Positions 5,866 through 11,243 of a stretch of DNA of 11,243 nucleotides are shown one piece after another. The translations under genes were made by a program, and so were the position numbers. Positions within the stretch are counted from its first letter, which is position 1; every line of letters starts with the position of its first letter. Below the pieces are notes generated by a model. The model did not search any database, was not told the origin of the DNA, and saw nothing but the letters and a program-made list of their open reading frames with translations. Source of the DNA: Christensenella sp. UBA767 (GTDB lineage Bacteria; Bacillota; Clostridia; Christensenellales; CAG-917); the NCBI GenBank assembly GCA_002297185.1, contig DBJV01000057.1, positions 1-11,243 on the forward strand. Direction: 5' to 3'.

Positions 5866-6612
5866 ATGAAAAAAACAATTGTAATCGCAGACGACAACTC
5901 GGCTTTATGCAACAGTATTAGCGATTTCATCAATGCCAAAGACGGCATGCAAGTGGTAGGTATCGCTCAAAACGGCGTGCAAGCACTTCGCCTCATCGAC
6001 GAATACCAACCCGACTTTGTGTTGCTCGACATCGTTATGCCCGAACTTGACGGTTTCGGCGTGCTCAGCGCACTCGAGGGCAAAAAGCCGATTGTGATTA
6101 TGATGTCACAACTCGCAACGGACGGATTTGTGCAAAAAGCGTTGCAATACGGCGCAAGTTATTTCCTTGCAAAACCGTTTGATTTCAACGCACTTGTGAA
6201 AGTGATATCCGACCTATCCGCTCCTGCCGTCCCGACAAAACCGCAGCGCGCATCCGTCAAAAATCACAACCTTGACGAGCGCATCGCCAACCTCTTTATC
6301 TCGGTGGGCATCCCTGCTCATATCAAGGGCTACCAATTCTTGAGAGAGGCAATCAAAATGACGATCGAGACGCCCGAGATTATCAACTCGATTACCAAAC
6401 AACTCTACCCCGGCATCGCAATACGCTACAACACTTCTGCCTCGAAGGTGGAGCGTGCAATACGTCATGCAATCGAAGTCGCGTGGAACAGAGGCAAAAT
6501 CGAAAACATCAACAGCATTTTCGGCATCAAAATCTACTCTCCCAACGAAAAACCCACCAACGGTGAATTTATCGCATTGATTGCCGACAAATTACTATTA
6601 GAGTGTGCTTAA
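5866..6612 (+). CDS. spo0A: Sporulation transcription factor Spo0A
   Basis: The 248-residue protein is the phosphorelay end-point response regulator that commits cells to sporulation. The receiver domain (about 3-118) has the acidic pair D9/D10, phosphoacceptor D55 in LLDIVMPELDG, S81 at the Thr/Ser position and K103. A short Pro-rich linker follows. The Spo0A effector domain (about 136-246) is nearly diagnostic: VGIPAHIKGYQFLREAI (147-163) and the recognition-helix region VERAIRHAIEVAW (195-207), then KPTNGEFIA. It binds 0A boxes, consensus TGTCGAA. It is slightly shorter than B. subtilis Spo0A because of the linker. The ATG is set by GGAGGA (5855-5860), 5 bases upstream. Usual neighbours such as spoIVB are absent. 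It is monocistronic and followed by a hairpin. Confidence 0.97.
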   Translation: MKKTIVIADDNSALCNSISDFINAKDGMQVVGIAQNGVQALRLIDEYQPDFVLLDIVMPELDGFGVLSALEGKKPIVIMMSQLATDGFVQKALQYGASYFLAKPFDFNALVKVISDLSAPAVPTKPQRASVKNHNLDERIANLFISVGIPAHIKGYQFLREAIKMTIETPEIINSITKQLYPGIAIRYNTSASKVERAIRHAIEVAWNRGKIENINSIFGIKIYSPNEKPTNGEFIALIADKLLLECA

Positions 6613-6625
6613 GCGCGCACTCTTT
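6601..6625 (+). terminator. spo0A terminator overlapping the stop codon
   Basis: An 8-bp stem (6601-6608 with 6615-6622, one T-G pair on the plus strand) is followed by only TTT. The left arm encodes the last residues of Spo0A. The short T-tract makes it a weak terminator. Confidence 0.5.
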
Positions 6626-6651
6626 GCGCCGAATGCAAGCAAAAACCGTCG

Positions 6652-6698
6652 CTGTGGCTAAGGCAACACGCATTTATGCGTATTGCCTACGGCCACGC
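6652..6698 (-). repeat. Long hairpin inside the gene-free block
   Basis: GGCAACACGCAT (6662-6673) pairs with ATGCGTATTGCC (6676-6687) over 12 positions with one non-Watson-Crick pair, closed outside by GTGGC/GCCAC. The odd pair is G-T on the minus strand but C-A on the plus strand, a slight hint for minus-strand RNA. Positions are approximate to one or two bases. Confidence 0.5.
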
Positions 6699-6797
6699 TA
6701 GGTTTATTGCTCTACTACCGCACAGCCAATCTTTTGCTATCAGTCTTGCAAGGGTATAAACTCCCGCCACAGTTTCGCAAGATTGTATGTTTGGTGT

Positions 6798-6814
6798 GGC
6801 GTGCTTTGCACGCC
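6798..6814. repeat. Perfect short hairpin
   Basis: GGCGTGC-TTT-GCACGCC is a 7-bp perfect stem with a three-base loop, similar in size to the hairpins of the array at 86-169 but without the ATATCAC spacer. Confidence 0.6.
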
Positions 6815-6891
6815 TTGTTTGAGACGCAAAATATGCAATGGGGTTTCATATTATTTGCTCGATTTACACGCTTACGATTGTAATTGCAAGC

Positions 6892-6971
6892 GGAATATTC
6901 CATCAGCGCAATTTATTGCGCCTAACGTTGCTCTTAGACAGGCGGAGCCGTACTTTATAACTCCACGAAGA
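6892..6971 (+). repeat. Dispersed 80-bp repeat, copy B
   Basis: This is an inverted copy of 1-80, about 95% identical. It begins with the palindrome GGAATATTCC and contains GCGCAA-TTTA-TTGCGC. The similarity stops at 6891: the hairpin array next to copy A has no counterpart here. The other end cannot be judged because copy A touches the window edge. Confidence 0.85.
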
Positions 6972-7039
6972 GTTGTTGTGAGCATCCATCGTCCGTCTGA
7001 GCAATCGCCGAGCCGCCTCAAGATTGCGAACCCATACGC

Positions 7040-7067
7040 AAAAAAGCAAGGCTCTGCTTGCTTTTTT
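7040..7067. terminator. Bidirectional Rho-independent terminator
   Basis: A perfect 11-bp stem (7040-7050 with 7057-7067, loop GCTCTG) has A6 on one arm and T6 on the other. It can stop minus-strand readthrough from the lipoprotein gene as well as plus-strand transcription from the spo0A side. Confidence 0.85.
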
Positions 7068-7075
7068 GTAGGACG

Positions 7076-7143
7076 TTTGCGCCTAAATATGTGTCAAATT
7101 ATCTCAAAGAGATAAGTGACACGTGTTTAGCATTCGGCGCAAA
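7076..7143 (+). repeat. Long imperfect hairpin at the lipoprotein gene 3' end
   Basis: TTTGCGCC (7076-7083) pairs with 7136-7143, TAAA with 7126-7129, GTGTCA (7091-7096) with 7117-7122, and TTATCTC (7099-7105) with GAGATAA (7109-7115), loop AAA. One 6-base bulge (7130-7135) interrupts it. Two wobbles (7088/7125, 7090/7123) are G-U on the plus strand. There is no T-tract on the minus strand, so it is not a classical terminator for the lipoprotein gene. Confidence 0.6.
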
Positions 7144-7145
7144 AA

Positions 7146-9101
7146 TTACGCTCTGCCACCGGGGCGACCGCCGCCGCCAAATCCGCCGCCTTGACCACCG
7201 TTACCGCCGGGACCGCCTTGTCCGCCACCCGTTGACACGCCGACTCTCGTAATGATATCGGATATCGTGAAGGACGTGAGTTGCGTATCTCCGCTGTATA
7301 TGGTATAAGTCTGTCCGCTCTCGAACTCAGGAAGGCTGATAATGACGGATTGGCAATTCTTCTCAACGGTTACGGAGAACAATTCCGTTCCGCTAGAATC
7401 CTTGATTGTCAAAACCGTACCGCTTGCAATCGCGCTGCTTTGAGCATACGAAAGCACGTATTGCGTTGAGTTGGTCGAAGGAGTTTCCACCATCCCGAGC
7501 GTTGACGCTGCATATAGCGTGCCGCCCTGAACGATTATTCCCGAATCCGCGTCAAGCGCACCGTCGCCGCCGTTTGTTGGTCCGTGAACGATTATCGTTC
7601 CGCCCGTGATGAGAATACTTCCGTTGGAATCCAGTCCGTCGCCCTCGGCGTTCACTTCGATTTCGCCGCCGCTGATAACGATATACTCTTTGATACTTGT
7701 ATCGTCGCTTGCCGCGTTGATACCGTCGTCGCTTGACACGACGCTGATTTTACCACCCGAAATTGTGACGTATGCGCCCTCGACGCCTTCATAACTGGAC
7801 TCGATTGTGATATTGCCGCCCGTGATTTGCGTGTGCAAATCCGACGTGATGCCGTCGTCGCAAGTGTTGATCGTGATATTGCCGCCTGCAATAAGCACGT
7901 CGCCGCTGTTGGTGTGGATTGCGTCGTCCGTCGAGCGGATATTCATTTCACAATCGCCTTTAACGACGATCAGATATTTACCGTCCGTGACTTTGACTTC
8001 GTTTCCACTTTCGTCCTCGTACTCGATTTCGCCAACTTTGATACCCTTGCAACTTTGCGTAAGCGCATAGAGACTTGAAAGGCTGTTATTTGAGTCGCTC
8101 GCAATCTTTTGATAGCCGCTACCTGCCGCTTTATATCTGAAATCGTCGGTCTCAAGCCCGTATGCCTCGATATTGGCTTGCGAGTATTTAACGAATACGC
8201 CGTTAGTCACGATATCGATGTCGCCGCCGTCGATATAGACGAGAGTGTCCGCTTGGATGCCGTCACCCGACACGTTGCAGGTGTAATTGACGTTTTTCAA
8301 AGCAACGTAACCTTCGGAATAATCGGACGGGAACGCAGTCGTATCGTCGTCACACTCCGCATTGATACCGTCTTTTGCCGCGCTGTTTATGGTGATAGTT
8401 GCATTTTGTGCCTCAACCATTCTTGCGGAAATTCCGTGATTTGCACTATCGATAACCACCGTTGCGTCAACGATTACAAGCCCTTTGGACACCTTGATTG
8501 CGTTTTTGCTTTGGCTCGTAACGGTAAGTTTGCCGCTGCCGTTGATATTCAATTCGCCTTTGACGTGAATTGCGTTTACGTCCTCGCCCGCATTCGAAAC
8601 GGTATTTTCCGTTCCCTCAACGAGCGTGATTGTCAAAGACGACTTTTTGTTGGTATTGGAGATTGCGATACCGTCGGAATTTGAGATATTCGCACCGTTC
8701 AAGAAAAGATGCACGCTCTCTTTATTGCCGACGCTTATCACGATTCCGCCCTCGAAGTTTCCGCTCAAAACGTACGAGCCTGCCTCGGTAATCGTCACCG
8801 TCGTTTCACTTCCCGTCAGTTGAGCCGCGGAAGAATAATCGATATCCGCACTAAGTTCGCTCAAATCCGAGAACGAAAATCCTTCTACCGTCACGTCATC
8901 CACTTGATCTGGAATCGTTCCCGTTCCGCCGCCGCCAAGATTGTCGCCGTTGTTGGAAAAGTCGCCGCCGGGGAAATCGGGCGGCAAATTTGAGCCGTTA
9001 CTCGAGCCTGTCGAAGAATCCGTGTCTCCGCAAGCAACGAGCATAAGGCTCAACGCCAATATAAGAACTGTCAAAACAATAAATATTCTACTCTTTTTCA
9101 T
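7146..9101 (-). CDS. Beta-helix carbohydrate-binding surface lipoprotein (Cthe_2159-like)
   Basis: The 651-residue protein starts with a lipoprotein signal peptide: basic MKKSR, a hydrophobic core and lipobox LVAC with Cys24, followed by a Ser/Gly/Asn-rich linker (about 25-65). The body (about 70-600) is a long series of short beta-strand repeats of the type ITINxxxDGI/ISGGxIxV, as in right-handed parallel beta-helices. It resembles the carbohydrate-binding domain family typified by Clostridium thermocellum Cthe_2159, which binds acidic polysaccharide such as polygalacturonate. The last 30 residues are almost all Gly with Pro, Gln and Asn. It is anchored to the outer face of the membrane; no catalytic residues are evident. 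AGGAG lies 7 bases upstream of the ATG. It follows the two-component genes on the same strand but has its own promoter, so it may be their target. Confidence 0.88.
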   Translation of the reverse strand: MKKSRIFIVLTVLILALSLMLVACGDTDSSTGSSNGSNLPPDFPGGDFSNNGDNLGGGGTGTIPDQVDDVTVEGFSFSDLSELSADIDYSSAAQLTGSETTVTITEAGSYVLSGNFEGGIVISVGNKESVHLFLNGANISNSDGIAISNTNKKSSLTITLVEGTENTVSNAGEDVNAIHVKGELNINGSGKLTVTSQSKNAIKVSKGLVIVDATVVIDSANHGISARMVEAQNATITINSAAKDGINAECDDDTTAFPSDYSEGYVALKNVNYTCNVSGDGIQADTLVYIDGGDIDIVTNGVFVKYSQANIEAYGLETDDFRYKAAGSGYQKIASDSNNSLSSLYALTQSCKGIKVGEIEYEDESGNEVKVTDGKYLIVVKGDCEMNIRSTDDAIHTNSGDVLIAGGNITINTCDDGITSDLHTQITGGNITIESSYEGVEGAYVTISGGKISVVSSDDGINAASDDTSIKEYIVISGGEIEVNAEGDGLDSNGSILITGGTIIVHGPTNGGDGALDADSGIIVQGGTLYAASTLGMVETPSTNSTQYVLSYAQSSAIASGTVLTIKDSSGTELFSVTVEKNCQSVIISLPEFESGQTYTIYSGDTQLTSFTISDIITRVGVSTGGGQGGPGGNGGQGGGFGGGGRPGGRA

Positions 9102-9142
9102 AGTGTTGCTCCTATCTCGGTTTTTGCACCTTTTATACTTGC

Positions 9143-9172
9143 ATTATAGGCAGCCTACCTAAAACGAAACAA
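9143..9172 (-). promoter_or_regulatory. Lipoprotein promoter with overlapping palindrome
   Basis: On the minus strand: -10 TATAAT (9148-9143) and a weak -35 TTGTTT (9172-9167), 18-bp spacer. TAGGC-A-GCCTA (9147-9157) overlaps the upstream edge of the -10, and an extra CCTA (9158-9161) follows. A palindrome here with a poor -35 suggests a regulated promoter. The adjacent response regulator is a natural candidate, but nothing links the two directly. Confidence 0.55.
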
Positions 9173-9184
9173 AAAATCCAAAAG

Positions 9185-9212
9185 AAAAACGACGATTTTT
9201 TTCGCCGTTTTT
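9185..9212 (-). terminator. Terminator of the two-component operon
   Basis: An 11-bp stem (9185-9195 with 9202-9212, loop of six T on the plus strand) with one G-T pair on the minus strand is followed there by TTTTT-CTTTTGG. It separates the kinase gene from the lipoprotein promoter. Confidence 0.75.
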
Positions 9213-9240
9213 CGAGTGTAATGTATATTGTTATCCTTTA

Positions 9241-10500
9241 TCAAAATACTATCGTAAATATAATAGTCTTTCCGTCGGGAGAGGATGCGGAGATTTTGCC
9301 CTTGTGCAACTCAACGATTGCCTTTGCCACGGACAGGCCGATGCCGTGACCGCCCGTTTCGCTGTTTCTCGAGCTTTCAAGCCTATAAAATCTCTCAAAC
9401 AGCACGTCAAGATTACCCCTCGGAACGCCGTCCGTCGTATTAGATACCACAATTTTCTTGTTTTTTCCGTTTTCGGACAACTCGATTTTGATATTGCCCT
9501 CGTCGTCTGAATACTTGATTGCATTGTCCAAAAGCAATTCCACAAGTTGCTTTATCATTGACATATCGCCCTTGAAAGACAAGTTTTTCTCGACGTTTGC
9601 GTCAAATTTCTTCCCTTTCGATTGCGCAACGACGTAGTACGGCTTGATTGCGTCCTCCACGACTTCGGATATACAAAAATCCGTCATAGTCGCGCGCTTG
9701 CTTTCCTCGTCCATTCTCAACAAAAACACCAGTTTGTTGGTAAGTTCCGCGAGTTTTGCGACCTGCTCTTTTATAGATGCCGTCCACTCGTTTGCTCCGT
9801 CCTCGTATTCCAGCATTTCGCAACTTGCGTTGATGACGGTAAGCGGCGTTTTAAGTTCGTGATTTGCGTCGGTGATGAATTTCTTTTGCTTTTTGTAGGT
9901 TTCGGCAACGGGTTTCATGACCACTTTGGAGAATATCACCACAAGCACGAAAACCACCAAGAATCCGCCAAAACTTATAAGGCAACTTGCAAGCAAGAAT
10001 TGGTTTACCGTGTCAAGTTCTCTGCCGCGATCTATAAATATATACATCGTATTTCCGTCGGCGAGCTGTTTGGAAACGTATCTATAACCATCGACAAATC
10101 CCTTATTTTTGCTCTTTGCGGCGAGTTTTTGCGCATATTCCAAAGCCTTGCTCTCGTCAACAGCGGCGATTCTGTCCGTATCTACGGCAACCTGATTGTT
10201 TTGCGAATCCAGCGTAACCGTAAAATATCTCGTTTCAAACGGCGTTTCGGGCGACATTCCGTCCGGCATAGGCTTATTTTCTTGAGGTTTTTGTCCCTCG
10301 CCATCGTTTGCAGGCGGTTGCACGTCGTCGCGCATAGGGAATTGTCCGTCGTTGTCCGCAAGAATTTCCAGCGTTCTATCCGCGTCTTTTGTGATTTTCA
10401 CATAGTTGTTGATGTTTATTCCGCCGATTATGGTGATAAGCACCAACGCCGTGGCGACCATTGTCACGACTATAAATTTTATGCGCAGTTTCTTAAGCAT
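9241..10500 (-). CDS. Sensor histidine kinase of a two-component system
   Basis: The 419-residue membrane kinase has membrane segments at about 10-30 and 168-190 flanking an extracellular sensor region (about 31-167). The sensor region contains a Pro/Asn/Glu-rich stretch (about 58-88) and no domain I recognise. HisKA has the H-box HELKTPL (214-220) with phospho-accepting H214. The ATPase domain has N-box LLLDNAIKYS (322-331, N326), F-box LFERFYR and G2 GGHGIGLSVAKA (383-394). The G1 box is unusual: NTTDGVP (354-360) replaces DxGxGIP. The start overlaps the last 8 bases of the response regulator gene, with GGAG 7 bases upstream, so the two are translationally coupled. The partner is surely that regulator. 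The signal is unknown; an envelope or polysaccharide cue is an inference from the downstream surface protein. Confidence 0.93.
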   Translation of the reverse strand: MLKKLRIKFIVVTMVATALVLITIIGGININNYVKITKDADRTLEILADNDGQFPMRDDVQPPANDGEGQKPQENKPMPDGMSPETPFETRYFTVTLDSQNNQVAVDTDRIAAVDESKALEYAQKLAAKSKNKGFVDGYRYVSKQLADGNTMYIFIDRGRELDTVNQFLLASCLISFGGFLVVFVLVVIFSKVVMKPVAETYKKQKKFITDANHELKTPLTVINASCEMLEYEDGANEWTASIKEQVAKLAELTNKLVFLLRMDEESKRATMTDFCISEVVEDAIKPYYVVAQSKGKKFDANVEKNLSFKGDMSMIKQLVELLLDNAIKYSDDEGNIKIELSENGKNKKIVVSNTTDGVPRGNLDVLFERFYRLESSRNSETGGHGIGLSVAKAIVELHKGKISASSPDGKTIIFTIVF

Positions 10501-11170
10501 TTTTGTTCTCCAACACGTACCCGATATTTCGCACGGCTTTTACGGTGACCGTCGAGCCGACGGATTTGAGTTTCTTCCTCAAATAGGACACGTACGTCCA
10601 AACGACGTTGATTTCCGCCTCGCTATCAAATCCCCAAATTCTGTCCATAAACTCGTCTGCGGATATTACGCGAGTGGGCGCACTCATAAACATTTCCATA
10701 ATCTGAAACTCTTTCGACGTCAAAAGCACGCTGCCCTTTTCGCCGATAAGTTCGTATGACGAGCGATTGAGTTTTACGTCGCCCGCGACAAGCGAATTGT
10801 CCGCCACTTCCCCTTTGCGCCTCGTGATTGCACGAAGTCTTGCCAAAAGTTCCGGCACGGCAAATGGTTTTGTGAGATAATCGTCCGCTCCGTAGTCAAG
10901 TCCTGCGACCTTGTCCTCTATATCGTTCTTTGCCGTGAGCATAAGCACGGGTATTTTGTTACCCCTCGCGCGCACGGTTTTAAGCACGGTTATTCCGTCC
11001 ACTTTGGGCATCATTATATCGAGAATCACCGCGTCATACACGTCGCTTTGCAAATAATCCAAAGCGTCTTGCCCGTTATATACGGCATCTACGGAAAAGT
11101 TGTTATGTTTCAGTATCGCAACGAGTGCGTTCGACAACGATTTTTCGTCCTCTGCAAGCAACAATCTCAT
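10493..11170 (-). CDS. OmpR/PhoB-family response regulator
   Basis: The 225-residue DNA-binding response regulator has a receiver domain (about 1-112) with acidic residues E7/D8, phosphoacceptor D51 in VILDIMMPK, T79 and K101 (TKPF). The C-terminal winged-helix domain (about 125-222) has LTSKEFQIMEMFM, the recognition-helix region INVVWTYVSYLRKKL (187-201) and the terminal hairpin VRNIGYVL. The ATG at 11170 is chosen because GGAGG (11178-11182) lies 7 bases upstream and the protein begins MRLLLAEDE. An in-frame TTG at 11206 would add 12 basic residues before the receiver and lacks a ribosome site. The gene overlaps the kinase gene by 8 bases. Likely targets include its own operon and the lipoprotein gene, by inference from position. 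Confidence 0.95.
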   Translation of the reverse strand: MRLLLAEDEKSLSNALVAILKHNNFSVDAVYNGQDALDYLQSDVYDAVILDIMMPKVDGITVLKTVRARGNKIPVLMLTAKNDIEDKVAGLDYGADDYLTKPFAVPELLARLRAITRRKGEVADNSLVAGDVKLNRSSYELIGEKGSVLLTSKEFQIMEMFMSAPTRVISADEFMDRIWGFDSEAEINVVWTYVSYLRKKLKSVGSTVTVKAVRNIGYVLENKNA

Positions 11171-11211
11171 TATCTCGCCTCCTTTTCCTCTTTTGTACCT
11201 TATCAACCTTA

Positions 11212-11217
11212 ATTATA
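11212..11217 (-). promoter_or_regulatory. Candidate -10 of the two-component operon
   Basis: TATAAT on the minus strand, about 42 bases upstream of the response regulator ATG. The hexamer 16 bp further upstream, TTTGAT, is a poor -35, so the promoter may be activator-dependent or lie elsewhere, beyond the window. Confidence 0.45.
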
Positions 11218-11243
11218 CTATAAAATATTATATCAAATCCGCC

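Larger units (their letters stand above)
6613..7145. other. 533-bp gene-free block with 14-bp terminal inverted repeats
   Basis: The interval between the 3' ends of spo0A and the lipoprotein gene has no credible gene on either strand. TTTGCGCCGAATGC (6623-6636) and its exact reverse complement (7130-7143) bound 521 bp. Inside are a long hairpin (6663-6688 core), a perfect 7-bp hairpin (6798-6814), repeat copy B (6892-6971), a terminator (7040-7067) and a long imperfect hairpin (7076-7143). GGCGCAA or its complement recurs at 6624, 6916, 7077 and 7136 and in repeat copy A. No transposase and no flanking target duplication are visible. It may be a mosaic of small non-autonomous elements. Confidence 0.55.

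Noticed and set aside
6683..6883. A 66-codon open frame in the gene-free block after spo0A
   Set aside because: It runs through hairpins, has no ribosome-binding site and matches no family I recognise. Treated as non-coding.
6623..7143. Invertible promoter (phase-variation switch) between 14-bp inverted repeats
   Set aside because: It lies between two convergent 3' ends, so inversion would not switch either gene on. No recombinase is nearby.

Overview
The window looks like chromosomal DNA of an endospore-lineage, moderately low-GC Gram-positive bacterium (Bacillota, most likely class Clostridia). The main evidence is a clear Spo0A with the conserved sporulation effector domain. Supporting signs are strong AGGAG/GGAGG ribosome-binding sites, sigma-A-like promoters (repeatedly TTTACA-17 bp-TATAAT), a proline-tRNA ligase of the short archaeal/eukaryote-like type common in Clostridia, and a Clostridia-type beta-helix lipoprotein. 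Genus cannot be told from the sequence alone.

Layout: positions 1-207 hold one copy of an 80-bp dispersed repeat, then a tandem array of four different perfect hairpins separated by ATATCAC, then a terminator. Next come a membrane-anchored ComEC-like metallo-beta-lactamase-fold protein (minus) and, divergently, a CNNM/CBS transporter-family membrane protein (plus), whose terminator faces convergent proS (minus). A 157-residue double zinc-ribbon protein with an extremely acidic tail (minus) and spo0A (plus) diverge from a complex regulatory region. A 533-bp gene-free block follows spo0A; it contains a second, inverted copy of the 80-bp repeat, several hairpins and 14-bp terminal inverted repeats. 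The rest is a minus-strand set: OmpR-type response regulator, overlapping histidine kinase, then a beta-helix lipoprotein with its own promoter.

The most interesting signal is a pair of related structured elements (3166-3308 and 4869-4996), found after the 3' ends of proS and of the zinc-ribbon gene. Each folds into one long hairpin. The stems differ completely in sequence but stay paired. A symmetric 14/14-nt internal loop (AUGAAGAACAAGRA opposite GMCRCAGUUAUUCG) and the apical loop (UAC-NARGC-GUA) are conserved. Four wobble pairs all point to the plus strand as the RNA strand. This looks like a trans-acting small RNA or structured-RNA family; whether it is already catalogued cannot be decided here.

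The genes combine housekeeping functions (translation, membrane ion homeostasis), a developmental master regulator and a probable envelope-sensing two-component system that may control the adjacent surface lipoprotein. No tRNA, rRNA, CRISPR array, transposase or phage gene is visible.
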